A DNA stretch of 64,000 nucleotides from Spirosoma sp. 48-14 (GCF_001898575.1 NZ_MKUD01000086.1:87613-151612); one strand, 5' to 3'; positions 26,112 through 36,000 are shown, numbered from the stretch's first letter. Program-made: numbers and translations. The notes: a model not told the origin generated them from the sequence alone.

Positions 26112-28646
26112 CTACACCCATTCTCGGGCTCGTTTCTGATCGCGCATGGACTCGAAGTGAACCGCCGGGTCTTTTTGTTCGGGCGCGTTGACGAAATGGG
26201 CGAAGCGTTGGCGGAGGTGAGGGTTTTCCACCACTTCGGTCCATTCGCACATAAACGTGTCGACCAACTGTTGCATTTCGCGTTCCAGATCAGCGGCAAT
26301 ACCCAGCACATCATCCACCACAACGGCTTTCAGGTACGAAATGCCGCCTTCCATTTTGTTGAGCCAGGTAGCGGTTCGGGTAAGTGGATCGGCCGTTTTG
26401 ATGTAAAACATCAGGAAGCGGTCGATGTAGCGGATGCAGGTTGCCTTATCGATATCGGATGCCAGCAGCAGGGCGTGTTGCGGTTTAATGCCACCATTAC
26501 CACATACGTACAAATTCCAGCCTTTTTCAGTAGCGATAATGCCGAAATCCTTGCTTTGGGCTTCGGCACACTCGCGGGTGCAGCCCGATACTGCCGATTT
26601 GAGTTTGTGCGGAGCCCGAATGCCTTTGTAGCGTTCTTCAACCTCTATAGCAAACGATACCGAATCCTGCACGCCAAACCGACACCAGGTGCTTCCGACG
26701 CAGCTTTTTACCGTTCGAAGGGCTTTGCCATACGCATGACCACTTTCAAAACCAGCCGCGATCAGTTCTTCCCAGATGTTCGGTAGATCGCCAACGTGGG
26801 CCCCAAACAGGTCGATCCGTTGTCCACCCGTAATTTTGGTATACAGACCATATTTCTTGGCTACCTGCCCAATTACAATCAGTTTATCCGGTGTGATTTC
26901 GCCACCCGGTATTCTTGGGACGACCGAATACGTACCGCCTTTCTGGATGTTGGCCAGATAGCGGTCGTTCGAATCCTGAATGGTAGCCCGGCCTTTTTCC
27001 AGGATGTTCTCGTTCCAAAGACTAGCCAGGATCGACGCCACCGCCGGTTTGCAGATTTCGCAGCCATCGCCATGTCCGAATAGATCCAGGACGGCATTAT
27101 ACGTTTTCAGGCCGTTGATTTTGATCAGGTCCAGCAACTCCTGACGGCTATACTCCAGGTGTTCGCACAGTACATTGCGGACGTAAACGCCCTGTTGCTT
27201 CAATACGCTCTGAATCAAGTCCTTTACCATTGGCGTACAACCCCCGCAACCCGTACAGGCTTTGGTTACTTTTTTGAGGCCATCGATTGAGGTATGACCG
27301 TTTTCAGCGATTTCGTGGCAAAGCATGCCTTTCGTAACAGCCTCGCAGGAGCAGATAAGCGCATCGTCGGGCAGGGCCATTACACCGGCGCCAGCTTCCT
27401 CGCCACCCCGCGAGCCCAGGATAAGGTCTTCGGGATCGGGAGGCAGAACGGTTTTATTCTTGCAGGTTTGCAGCAGCATATTGTACTGATCGGCATCACC
27501 CACCAGAATCCCACCCAGGAGTTCTTTGCCATCGGCCGAGATATTGATACGCTTATAAACGCCCTTAGCCTTGTTTTCATACACAATAGTCCGGCAGTTG
27601 GGGCCACTGGCAAACGGATCACCGAACGACCCAACGTCGGTACCAATCAGCTTGAGTTTGGTCGACATGTCGAAGGGCTTGAACTCCTTCTCGGTGCCCA
27701 TCAACCGCGAAGCGACTACCTCTGCCATTTCGTAGCCGGGCGCTACCAGACCATAAATCATATGGTGCGCTACGGCACATTCGCCAATGGCAAAAATAGA
27801 TGGGTCGGAAGTTTGCAGGAAATCATCGACCAGTATGCCTCCACGCGCATGCGTATCGATGCCCGACGCTTTGGCTAGTTCGTCGCGGGGACGGATACCA
27901 GCCGAAATGATGAGCATATCCACGTCCAGATGGGAGCCATCGGCAAACTGCATACCTGTAATGGCTTCATCACCCGTGATCTGTTGCGTGCTTTTCGACA
28001 GGTGAATGGTTAACCCCAGTGATTCCAGTTGCCGTTGCAGAACTCCCGATCCGGCGTCGTCAATCTGTCGGGGCATTAGTCGCGGGGCGAACTCCACCAC
28101 ATGGGCTTCGTCGAGACCAAGGTCGAGCAGAGCTTTAGCCGCTTCCAGACCGAGTAGTCCTCCACCTAATACGGCCCCTTTACGCGTCAGGCCAGCTCTT
28201 GCGTTACGGGCATACGACTGAATAAGGTCGAGATCTTCGATTGTCCGATACACAAATACGCCATCTTTCTCGACCCCTGCTACGGGCGGTACAAATGCAC
28301 CCGAACCCGTGGCGAGTACCAGATAGTCGTATGGTACTACAACGCCATGATGCGACCGAACTTGCTTACGCTCGCGGTCAATAGCCACGACAGGATCGGT
28401 CAGGAAGAGTGTAATACCGTTTTCGGCATACCAGTCGGTAGGCGCCAGGGTTAATTCGTCGGCTGTTTTGCCGTCGAAATAGGCGCTCAGATGCACCCGG
28501 TCGTAGGCAACGCGCGGTTCTTCCCCAAAAACCGTCAGCGTAAACCGATGCTCATTTTTCTGTTTGGCGATAAGCTTTTCGCAGAACTTATAGCCTACCA
28601 TGCCGTTGCCGATGACTACGACATGTTTAATTGTGTTTGTGTTCAT
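26112..28646 (-). CDS. nirB: Nitrite reductase (NAD(P)H) large subunit
   Basis: Siroheme enzyme of 844 residues that reduces nitrite to ammonium with NAD(P)H in the cytosol. Domains in order: FAD/NAD(P)-binding oxidoreductase (about 8-330, VVVIGNGMVGYKF and GGGLLGLEAAKALLDLG); BFD-type 2Fe-2S domain (about 425-475, ICSCEAVTKGM and CTGCGGC); a ferredoxin-like half domain (about 555-620); and the siroheme/4Fe-4S domain with C-x5-C in CVGSTWC and C-x3-C in CTREC. The length is normal. The start ATG at 28646 overlaps a palindromic motif shared with the cobA leader. CobA next door makes the siroheme precursor. Confidence 0.98.
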   Translation of the reverse strand: MNTNTIKHVVVIGNGMVGYKFCEKLIAKQKNEHRFTLTVFGEEPRVAYDRVHLSAYFDGKTADELTLAPTDWYAENGITLFLTDPVVAIDRERKQVRSHHGVVVPYDYLVLATGSGAFVPPVAGVEKDGVFVYRTIEDLDLIQSYARNARAGLTRKGAVLGGGLLGLEAAKALLDLGLDEAHVVEFAPRLMPRQIDDAGSGVLQRQLESLGLTIHLSKSTQQITGDEAITGMQFADGSHLDVDMLIISAGIRPRDELAKASGIDTHARGGILVDDFLQTSDPSIFAIGECAVAHHMIYGLVAPGYEMAEVVASRLMGTEKEFKPFDMSTKLKLIGTDVGSFGDPFASGPNCRTIVYENKAKGVYKRINISADGKELLGGILVGDADQYNMLLQTCKNKTVLPPDPEDLILGSRGGEEAGAGVMALPDDALICSCEAVTKGMLCHEIAENGHTSIDGLKKVTKACTGCGGCTPMVKDLIQSVLKQQGVYVRNVLCEHLEYSRQELLDLIKINGLKTYNAVLDLFGHGDGCEICKPAVASILASLWNENILEKGRATIQDSNDRYLANIQKGGTYSVVPRIPGGEITPDKLIVIGQVAKKYGLYTKITGGQRIDLFGAHVGDLPNIWEELIAAGFESGHAYGKALRTVKSCVGSTWCRFGVQDSVSFAIEVEERYKGIRAPHKLKSAVSGCTRECAEAQSKDFGIIATEKGWNLYVCGNGGIKPQHALLLASDIDKATCIRYIDRFLMFYIKTADPLTRTATWLNKMEGGISYLKAVVVDDVLGIAADLEREMQQLVDTFMCEWTEVVENPHLRQRFAHFVNAPEQKDPAVHFESMRDQKRAREWV

Positions 28647-28661
28647 AGTTATAAGTAACTA
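28645..28661. promoter_or_regulatory. Palindromic motif at the nirB start, shared with cobA
   Basis: ATAGTTATAAGTAACTA, with TAGTTA/TAACTA arms around TAAG, touches the nirB start codon. The same 17 bases with two changes occur at 28865-28881 before cobA. Shared dyads ahead of two divergent genes of one pathway suggest a common regulator site. Overlap with the nirB start also allows a role in translation. Confidence 0.4.
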
Positions 28662-28819
28662 CAGCATTGTGAAAACCCTGATTTATTGTTGTATTAATCT
28701 AAGAAATACTGCCTTTTTATCCCCACAAAGGCAAGTCAAAAGTAAAAGGTGTTTTTGTTAATTCCTAGCTTAATATTTTGATTTAAGGTTATTTTAAAAC
28801 ATATTTTTTGTAAAAAGAC

Positions 28820-28849
28820 TTGTTTTTAAGAATTTCATCTCTACTTTTG
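28820..28849 (+). promoter_or_regulatory. Candidate Bacteroidota-type promoter for cobA
   Basis: TTG at 28820-28822, 19 bases, then TACTTTTG at 28842-28849 fits the TTTG-N19-TAnnTTTG pattern used by the primary sigma factor of Bacteroidota, except that only TTG of the first box is kept. It would start a leader of about 65 bases before cobA that holds the two dyads at 28865-28905. Confidence 0.45.
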
Positions 28850-28864
28850 AAGCATAAATCGCAA

Positions 28865-28905
28865 ATAGTTGTAAATAACTATAAATAGTATAATACCACT
28901 ATTTA
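28865..28905. promoter_or_regulatory. Tandem dyads in the cobA leader
   Basis: First dyad: ATAGTTGTAAATAACTA at 28865-28881, 15 of 17 bases equal to the nirB-start motif. Second, directly abutting: perfect 8-bp inverted repeat TAAATAGT (28882-28889) and ACTATTTA (28898-28905) with an 8-base spacer. They lie just downstream of the predicted promoter, so a bound repressor, or an mRNA hairpin, could control cobA and the nitrate genes beyond it. Confidence 0.4.
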
Positions 28906-28919
28906 AGCCTAAAACGAAG

Positions 28920-29684
28920 ATGCAGATACAGCCAAAGCTAACACTCGTGGGGGCGGGTCCCGGCGACGGCGAATTGATTACCTTAAAAGGAATCAGGGCG
29001 CTTCGACAAGCCGACGTTGTCTTGTACGACGACCTTGCCAATCATTCTTTACTGGAGTTTGCACCTGAACGGGCCTTGACAATGTACGTAGGCAAGCGGG
29101 CTGGTAAGGTATCGTTCTCGCAGGACGAGATTAATGCCCTGATTGTACGGCTGTCGCAGGAGCATGGGCATGTGGTACGGCTGAAAGGGGGCGACTCCTA
29201 CGTGTTCGGGCGTGGGTATGAAGAGTGTGCGTACGTACGTCAGTATGGCATTAGCTGCGAGGTAGTGCCGGGGGTATCGAGTAGTATAGCAGTACCAGCT
29301 TCACAGGGTATTCCGGTTACGAGCCGGGGTGTAAGCGAGAGTTTCTGGGTCATTACCGGCACTACCCGCACCGGCGAGTTGTCCGACGATCTTCGGCTGG
29401 CAGTTCAGTCGAAAGCGACGGTTGTGGTGCTGATGGGCCTGAATAAAGTGAATGAAATCTGCGATATGTATTGCGAGGCTGGTCGGGGACATGTACCGAT
29501 GGCGGTAATACAAAACGGGACGCGTGCCGATGAGCATTGCGTAGTGGGTCAGGTCTGGAATATGCCGCAATTGATAGCTGAGCAAGGCGTGGGGGCGCCT
29601 GCTGTGCTGGTCATTGGCGATGTTGTCGCGTTGCATCCGTCCTATCTGGCGGAATGCCTGCATAACGTTTCAGTAGCCTACTGA
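28920..29684 (+). CDS. cobA: Uroporphyrinogen-III C-methyltransferase
   Basis: SAM-dependent enzyme of 254 residues that methylates uroporphyrinogen III twice to precorrin-2, the siroheme precursor. The conserved LVGAGPGDGELITLKGIRAL is at about residues 9-28. VRLKGGDSYVFGRGYEE is at about 81-97, and GVSSSIAVPASQGIPVTSRG covers the substrate/SAM region. There is no fused CysG oxidase/ferrochelatase domain, so those steps must be encoded elsewhere. It is divergent from nirB and first in line with the porin, transporter and nitrate reductase genes. It supplies the siroheme that NirB needs. Confidence 0.97.
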   Translation: MQIQPKLTLVGAGPGDGELITLKGIRALRQADVVLYDDLANHSLLEFAPERALTMYVGKRAGKVSFSQDEINALIVRLSQEHGHVVRLKGGDSYVFGRGYEECAYVRQYGISCEVVPGVSSSIAVPASQGIPVTSRGVSESFWVITGTTRTGELSDDLRLAVQSKATVVVLMGLNKVNEICDMYCEAGRGHVPMAVIQNGTRADEHCVVGQVWNMPQLIAEQGVGAPAVLVIGDVVALHPSYLAECLHNVSVAY

Positions 29685-29694
29685 GAACAAAAAA

Positions 29695-29731
29695 AGCCGA
29701 TCCGGTGTGGGGGCACCTTTGGACCGGCTTC
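29695..29731. terminator. Two-tier hairpin after cobA
   Basis: AAGCCGATCC (29695-29704) pairs with GGACCGGCTT (29722-29731) with one mismatch, and inside it GGTG pairs with CACC. It starts 11 bases after the cobA stop. There is no strong T run directly behind it, so it may be an attenuator or processing hairpin. Confidence 0.5.
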
Positions 29732-29815
29732 ACAGGGTTTTGTCCATGCGAAAACACAAACGTGTCAAAGAAAATGAAAAAACGCTCGTAAAGCAAATCA
29801 GCTGCTTCGCCAACT

Positions 29816-29908
29816 CAGGTACTCGTTGAGCCTTCGGGCCTCGCCAGGCGCCAGGTACCTGCTACCTCTCCGGTTATTGCCTACTCTTAACTCAGCGAAC
29901 AGGCTGAG
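29816..29908 (+). promoter_or_regulatory. Structured leader upstream of the porin gene
   Basis: CAGGTAC at 29816-29822 pairs with GTACCTG at 29855-29861, enclosing a GAGCC-TTCG-GGCCTC stem. A second hairpin CTCAG / CTGAG lies at 29891-29908. This GC-rich block contrasts with the AT-rich flanks and ends 54 bases before the porin start. It matches no riboswitch class I can recognise; an antiterminator-type leader is one possibility. Confidence 0.3.
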
Positions 29909-29962
29909 GTGAATTTGTTTTGTCAATTCCGTTCATTTTCTCGTCAAATCGACCACCTTCTG

Positions 29963-31513
29963 ATGAAATTCTATACAAAGCATATCCTGCTTACAGGCTG
30001 CTTGTTGCTTGCTCTATGCAGTTCGGTACAGGCGCAGTTTTCGTTGATCGGGCAATTGCGTACCCGCACCGAACTGCGCAATGGCGTGGGTAACCTGGCA
30101 CCTAAAGATGCCCCGGCTGCCTTTTTTACGTCGCAACGCGCCCGCCTGACCTTTGGCTATAAATGGGATCGTGTGCTCTTTCAAACCTCGGTGCAGGACG
30201 TTCGGGTGTGGGGTCAGGATGCATCGACCATCAACAATACCGATGGGAATCGTCTGATGGTACACGAAGCCTGGGCCGAAATTACATTGGTTAACAGCGC
30301 CGATACCACGATCAAATTCAAGCCTATTCAAAATCTATCACTGAAAATAGGCCGCCAGGAGCTAGTCTACGATGACGTTCGCCTGCTCGGAAATCTTGAC
30401 TGGCTCCAGCAGGGACGACGTTTCGACGCGGCATTGCTGAAAGCGCAACATCGGGGCTGGGCTCTTGATCTGGGCGTTGGCTTTAACCAGAATACGGATG
30501 CGTTTGGAACCGTCGGGGATTACTACACGGCCGGAAATGCACCAACAACTGCCTTATCGACCAAAAACGTAACCCTGGTGATTCCGGCCGGTTTTCTGCC
30601 CACATCAGGCAAAGGTGGAGCGCCCATACTGGCAACGCCATTGAGCACAAACGGGCAGAATCAGCAGTTTAAGTCGTTTCAGATGGCCTATCTGACGCGC
30701 AAATTCAGTACTCCTGCAACTGGCAGTACAAAATTCTCGGCCCTGCTTTTTAAAGACGATTTTCAGAAGTACCGGATCGACTCGCTAGGCAACGCTACGC
30801 AGGGTTACGTATATAGTCGCCGTTATGACGTTTCGGGCGTGAATTCGCGGGTAACCTACGGGGCTATGCTGGTTGGCCAACTGGGTAATCCGACCTCAAA
30901 ACGGGCTAAAGTACAGTGGCAGGCCTTTGCCTACGGTCAAAGCGGTAAAGACCGTGATGGCCTGACGATTAAAAAAGCTTATCACTATGGGGCCAACTTC
31001 ATGATCCAGAAAGGAGCGTTTAGTGTGGGACCAGGCTATGAAATTCTGTCGGGTAATGATGCCACAACGACTCAATCGGGCGAAACCAGCCGATTCGATC
31101 CGCTTTACGGTACTCCGCATCGGCATTGGGGCTACATGGACTATTTCTACGTCGGAACGGGGGCGCCTGCTGGGGGGCTGAACGATGCGTTCCTGAAGTT
31201 TAAATATACCGGAACTCGCCTGACGACTTCGCTGGATGCCCATTACTTCGCCCTTGCCAGCGCGACGTACAACAAAATGCCCGACGTTCCGGCTGGGATC
31301 TTATTACCTTCCAAACTGGGCATGGAATATGACTTTGTGGCGACCTATGCGCTCAACAAGTTTACCACGCTTGAATTTGGCTATTCGATCATGAATGGTA
31401 CCAATACGCTTGAGTATACCAAGCAGGGGACCATGGACGAAAAAAATAAGCTGGGTACCTGGTCATACCTGATGATCAACGTCCGCCCGGATTTTCTCGC
31501 TCCCAAAAAGTAA
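29963..31513 (+). CDS. Outer-membrane beta-barrel porin, alginate-export-like, in nitrate cluster
   Basis: A 516-residue outer-membrane protein with a signal peptide (HILLTGCLLLALCSSVQAQ). It then has alternating amphipathic strands throughout (IGQLRTRTELRNGVG, RARLTFGYKWDRVLFQTSVQ, LSLKIGRQELVYDD, TTLEFGYSIMNGTN), like the alginate-export (AlgE-type) barrel family. Such barrels in Bacteroidota are often misnamed; placed between cobA and the nitrate transporter it is more likely a nitrate/nitrite porin. I chose the ATG at 29963 since it begins the signal peptide; a longer frame from 29909 adds 18 unlikely residues. A 22-bp hairpin follows. Confidence 0.85.
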   Translation: MKFYTKHILLTGCLLLALCSSVQAQFSLIGQLRTRTELRNGVGNLAPKDAPAAFFTSQRARLTFGYKWDRVLFQTSVQDVRVWGQDASTINNTDGNRLMVHEAWAEITLVNSADTTIKFKPIQNLSLKIGRQELVYDDVRLLGNLDWLQQGRRFDAALLKAQHRGWALDLGVGFNQNTDAFGTVGDYYTAGNAPTTALSTKNVTLVIPAGFLPTSGKGGAPILATPLSTNGQNQQFKSFQMAYLTRKFSTPATGSTKFSALLFKDDFQKYRIDSLGNATQGYVYSRRYDVSGVNSRVTYGAMLVGQLGNPTSKRAKVQWQAFAYGQSGKDRDGLTIKKAYHYGANFMIQKGAFSVGPGYEILSGNDATTTQSGETSRFDPLYGTPHRHWGYMDYFYVGTGAPAGGLNDAFLKFKYTGTRLTTSLDAHYFALASATYNKMPDVPAGILLPSKLGMEYDFVATYALNKFTTLEFGYSIMNGTNTLEYTKQGTMDEKNKLGTWSYLMINVRPDFLAPKK

Positions 31514-31523
31514 TAGACTATTT

Positions 31524-31583
31524 GTAACGCGGGTGGAAACCCGCGCTATCTGGTTGCAAATCGCGGGTTTCCACCCGCGTTAC
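31524..31583. repeat. 22-bp perfect inverted repeat between porin and narK-like gene
   Basis: Arms 31524-31545 and 31562-31583 (GTAACGCGGGTGGAAACCCG core) are perfectly complementary over 22 bp. Each arm contains its own small GCGGGT/ACCCGC palindrome. It starts 11 bases after the porin stop codon. Confidence 0.9.
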
Positions 31584-31623
31584 TACACTACTCACAACTC
31601 TAAATCTTTAGACATATATAACC

Positions 31624-32928
31624 ATGAATACAATCACGAATAAACCACTCAGCTCTCTGAATGTACTGAATTTTAAAGGTGTTCAGATGCGGACGTTCCA
31701 CATCACCTGGTTTACGTTCTTTGTTTGCTTCTTTGGCTGGTTCGGTCTGGCTCCGCTGATGCCCGCCATCCGTGAAGATCTGGGCCTGACAAAACCACAG
31801 GTAGGTAACACCATTATTGCGGCTGTATCCGCTACCATTCTGGCCCGACTCATTATTGGTCGTCTGTGCGATACCTGGGGACCTCGTAAAACCTATACGG
31901 CTTTGCTGGTAATCGGCTCGTTGCCCGTGATGCTAGTGGGCCTGGCGCATGATTATACCACGTTTTTGCTGTTTCGGCTGGCGATTGGGATTATTGGAGC
32001 CTCGTTCGTAATCACGCAGTATCATACATCGGTGATGTTTGCGCCCGGTATCAAAGGTACGGCTAATGCGGTAGCGGGTGGATGGGGCAATCTGGGTGGT
32101 GGTATTACGCAATTGGCGATGCCGCTGATTATGGCAACCATCGTTGGGTTTGGTTATACGAAGCCCGAAGCCTGGCGGTTGGCTATGGTGGTGCCCGGTG
32201 TGCTGATGCTCATTATGGCCTATGTGTATTACCGCTTTACGCAGGATACGCCAGCAGGTAATGTCGATCAGATTGAACGGTCCGTTTCATTGGGTGAAAA
32301 AGTGAGTTTCTGGAAAGCCTGTGCCGATATTCGGGTGTGGGCACTGGCGCTGGCCTATGCCTGTTGCTTCGGTATGGAGATTACGTTTGATGGAGTCGCA
32401 GCGCTCTACTTCTTCGATAATTTCAAGATGGAGCAGACCGAAGCGGGCTTTTGGGCTATGTTGTTTGGCTTCATGAACATTTTCGCCCGTGCTCTGGGTG
32501 GTATCGTTGCCGATAGAGTCGGGAAGAAATACGGCATGCGGGGTAAAGGCGTTTTGCTGGCCGGTATGCTTCTGCTCGAAGGGTTGGGTATTATTCTGTT
32601 TGCCCAGGCTGGTAGCTTGCCGTTGGCTATTGCGTCGATGCTGACCTTCGCGCTGTTCCTGAAAATGTCGAACGGAGGTACTTATGCCATTGTGCCATTC
32701 GTCAATCCGAAAGCGATTGGGGTTATTTCGGGTGTTGTGGGGGCGGGGGGAAACCTCGGCGGTATGCTGATGGGCTTCCTGTTCAAGTCGCAGTCGATCT
32801 CCTATGGTCAGGCGTTCCTGTACATCGGTTGCGTCGTTGCCGTTATCGGCGCTGCTCTGTTTCTGGTGAATTTTAATAAAGCCGTCGTGGTCGAAGAAGC
32901 CCGCGAAGTGGAATTACAATTGAATTAA
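31624..32928 (+). CDS. Nitrate/nitrite MFS transporter (NarK/NasA family)
   Basis: Inner-membrane major-facilitator protein of 434 residues with about 12 transmembrane segments. The two nitrate signature glycine motifs are present: AVAGGWGNLGGGITQLAMP near residues 143-161 and GVVGAGGNLGGMLMGF near 374-389. Arg residues in FRLAIGIIGASFVITQ and FALFLKMSNGG regions fit the substrate-binding helices. It imports nitrate for the reductase encoded next, and possibly exports nitrite. It is separated from the reductase gene by a 99-bp gap filled by an inverted repeat. Confidence 0.95.
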   Translation: MNTITNKPLSSLNVLNFKGVQMRTFHITWFTFFVCFFGWFGLAPLMPAIREDLGLTKPQVGNTIIAAVSATILARLIIGRLCDTWGPRKTYTALLVIGSLPVMLVGLAHDYTTFLLFRLAIGIIGASFVITQYHTSVMFAPGIKGTANAVAGGWGNLGGGITQLAMPLIMATIVGFGYTKPEAWRLAMVVPGVLMLIMAYVYYRFTQDTPAGNVDQIERSVSLGEKVSFWKACADIRVWALALAYACCFGMEITFDGVAALYFFDNFKMEQTEAGFWAMLFGFMNIFARALGGIVADRVGKKYGMRGKGVLLAGMLLLEGLGIILFAQAGSLPLAIASMLTFALFLKMSNGGTYAIVPFVNPKAIGVISGVVGAGGNLGGMLMGFLFKSQSISYGQAFLYIGCVVAVIGAALFLVNFNKAVVVEEAREVELQLN

Positions 32929-32934
32929 CGGAGA

Positions 32935-33020
32935 AGGGAGAAAGGAGAAGGGACGAAAGAATGTTTCGACGAATGGACTTCTTTCCTCTTCCCATCCCTT
33001 TTCCCTTCTCCTTTCTCCCT
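32935..33020. repeat. 19-bp perfect inverted repeat ahead of the nitrate reductase gene
   Basis: Arms 32935-32953 and 33002-33020 (AGGGAGAAAGGAGAAGGGA) pair perfectly, loop 48 bases. The right arm ends 7 bases before the reductase start codon, so it forms the leader of that gene, and the left arm starts 6 bases after the transporter stop. Confidence 0.85.
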
Positions 33021-33027
33021 TTTTATC

Positions 33028-36000
33028 ATGCAAACGACCTGTTGTTATTGTGGTGTTGGCTGCGGAGTGGTGGTCAAACAGGAGCCGAACGGACGACTGA
33101 CCGTTGAGGGCGATAAACAACATCCATCCAATCGGGGCATGCTCTGCTCCAAGGGCATGAATCTGCATTATACGGTTATGGATCAGTCGGATCGGCTGCT
33201 GTATCCGCAGATGCGGTTCAACCGGGCGATGCCTATGCAGCGGGTGAGTTGGGATGCTGCGCTGGAGCGAACAGCCGCCGTTTTCAGAACGCTGATCCAG
33301 AAATACGGTCCCGATTCGGTAGCGTTTTATGTGTCGGGGCAGTGCCTCACGGAAGAGTATTACCTGGTTAACAAACTCATCAAGGGGTTTATCGGCTCCA
33401 ACAATATCGACACCAATTCACGCTTATGCATGAGTTCGGCCGTAGTCGGCTATAAACTATCGCTGGGCGAAGATTCGGTGCCGGTCTGTTACGACGACAT
33501 TGAGGAGGCTGATGTATTTCTTGTCGAAGGAGCCAATCCGGCCTGGTGCCATCCGATCATCTGGCGACGGATAGAAGCGCATAAAGCCGCCAATCCGAAC
33601 GTTAAAGTCATCTGCGTTGATCCGCGTAAGACCGACACCGCCCGCTCTGCTGATTTACATCTGGCTCTCCGACCCGGCACCGACATTGTCCTCAACAATG
33701 CGATTGGTCGATTAGTGATTGAGAATGGGGATATCGACATTGATTTTATTACCAATCATGCCGACGGATTTAGTGCCTACCGGGAGCAGGTGATGCAGCG
33801 GACAGTTGAGGAAGCGGCTGAACTCTGTGGCATTTCGTCCACTCAGATTCAGACCGTGGCCGACTGGATTGGTCGGTCGAAAGGGTTTCTGTCGCTCTGG
33901 ACCATGGGCCTGAATCAATCGGTCGTTGGCGTAAACAAAAACCTGTCGCTCATTAATTTACACCTGATCACGGGGCGCATCGGTAAACCGGGAAATGGTC
34001 CTTTTTCGCTAACCGGGCAACCCAATGCCATGGGGGGGCGCGAAACGGGTGGACTCGCCAACGTATTACCCGCCCACCGCGACGTAACCAATGCCATCCA
34101 CCGCGCTGAAGTTGAAGCGTTCTGGAATAGCCCCGTCAAGATTGCCGATAAACCCGGACTGACGGCTACCGAGATGTTCGAGGCATTGGCCAACGATAAG
34201 CTAAAAGCTATCTGGATTATCAATACGAATCCGATGGTGAGTATGCCCGATGTAAATACCGTTGAACAGGCGTTGAAAAAAGCCCGATTTGTGGTGGTAC
34301 AGGATGTATCGAATCGGGCGGATACCGTTCAATTTGCTGATGTGGTACTTCCGGCGGCTGCCTGGCTCGAAAAAGAAGGTACAATGACCAATGCCGAACG
34401 TCGGATTGCCTATCTGCTCCACGTACTCGATGCACCCGGCGAAGCCCTGCCCGACTCAGAAATCATTTGGCGATTTGCCCGAAAAATGGGCTTTACGGAT
34501 GCCTTTGCCTATAAAAACGTATCGGAGGTATATGACGAATACGCCCAATTGACGGCCAATACCAACGTCGATATTGCCGGCGTTAGTCATGAACTGTTGA
34601 AGCAGGTACGAACCGTGCAGTGGCCTTATCCGGCGGGGAGCAAGGAGCAAGGGGCAGGGGGGACAAAGCGGCTCTTTACCGACCATCAATTTTATACAGC
34701 AAACCAGCGGGCACAAATTCATGCCGTACCTGATGGTAATGCATCAGAACCTACCGATTCGGATTTTCCACTGGTGTTAACGACGGGCCGTATTCGCGAC
34801 CAGTGGCACACCATGACCAAAACAGGTCGGGTGGCTAAACTGAATCAGCATAGTCCACAACCGTTTCTACAAATTCATCCTGAGGATGCACGCGTTCGGG
34901 GTATTCAGGATGGTCAGTTGGTAGAAGTTCGCGGTCGGCGGGGGGAGGTTCGGGTAAAGGCGCAACTTACCGAGGATGTCCGGCAGGGTCTGTGCTTTCT
35001 GCCCATGCACTGGGGTAAAGTCTCGGCCGGCGCTCCGGGGAACAGCAACCTGAACCGGGCGAATAACCTAACCAATGCGCTGATTGATTCGCGTTCGAAA
35101 GAGCCCGATTTTAAGTTTACGGCTGTGGAGGTTGCACTATATCGGAAGGCGACTGAGAAAATCATTATTATCGGTGCGGGATCGGCTGGATTGGGTTTTA
35201 TCAATGCCTATCGAACGTTGACGGTCGACGATGAAATACATGTCTTCTCCAAAGAAATTTACCCGTTCTACAATCGCGTTCTTTTGCCCGATTACATCAG
35301 CGGAGCACAACCCTGGGAGCAGCTTGTCAAATTGCGTGAAGATCAGTTTGCCGAAGCGAACATCATCGTTCATAAAGGCGTAGGTATCGACCATATCGAC
35401 CGGAAAGCGAAAGTCGTGATCGACTCCAACGGCGTTGAGCATTCGTACGACAAACTCGTTTTGGGAACGGGAAGTAGTGCTTTCATGCCGAAAGGGATTC
35501 CACGGTTGCCGGGTATTTTCAACATGCGTTCCCGGCTCGACGCCGATTCACTAATGCCGTTCCTCAATCAGAAAGATCCGCATACGGTCATTGTGGGCGG
35601 TGGATTGCTGGGGCTGGAATTAGCCGCTTCGTTACGACAAATTGGTGTTCGGGTAACGGTCATTCAGCGGGCAGGGCGTTTCATGGAGCGACAACTCGAT
35701 CCACTGGCCAGCGAACTGCTTTATCTGGAACTTCTCGACCGAGGCATTGATGTCTATTTCAACGAAGAAGTTCAAACCTTCATGGGGACTGGTCGAGTCG
35801 AAGGCGTTCAGTTGAATTCGGGAAAACGAATCAGTTGCCAGGCCGTAGTGATCGCAATCGGTACAGTTCCCAGCATTGATCTGGCTCGCGAAGCCGGACT
35901 CGTCTGCAATCGGGGCGTGGTGGTAAACGATTACCTGCAAACCTCCGACCCCGACATTTTTGCGGCTGGTGAAGTGGCTCAGTGGAATGGGCAGATGTGG

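Noticed and set aside
26157-27878. Two + strand frames (209 and 194 codons) opposite nirB
   Set aside because: nirB is intact with all cofactor motifs on the other strand; the opposite frames have no family features and follow from codon bias.
29695-29960. Cobalamin, TPP or molybdenum-cofactor riboswitch before the porin gene
   Set aside because: I looked for the conserved boxes of these classes and found none; only generic hairpins are supported.
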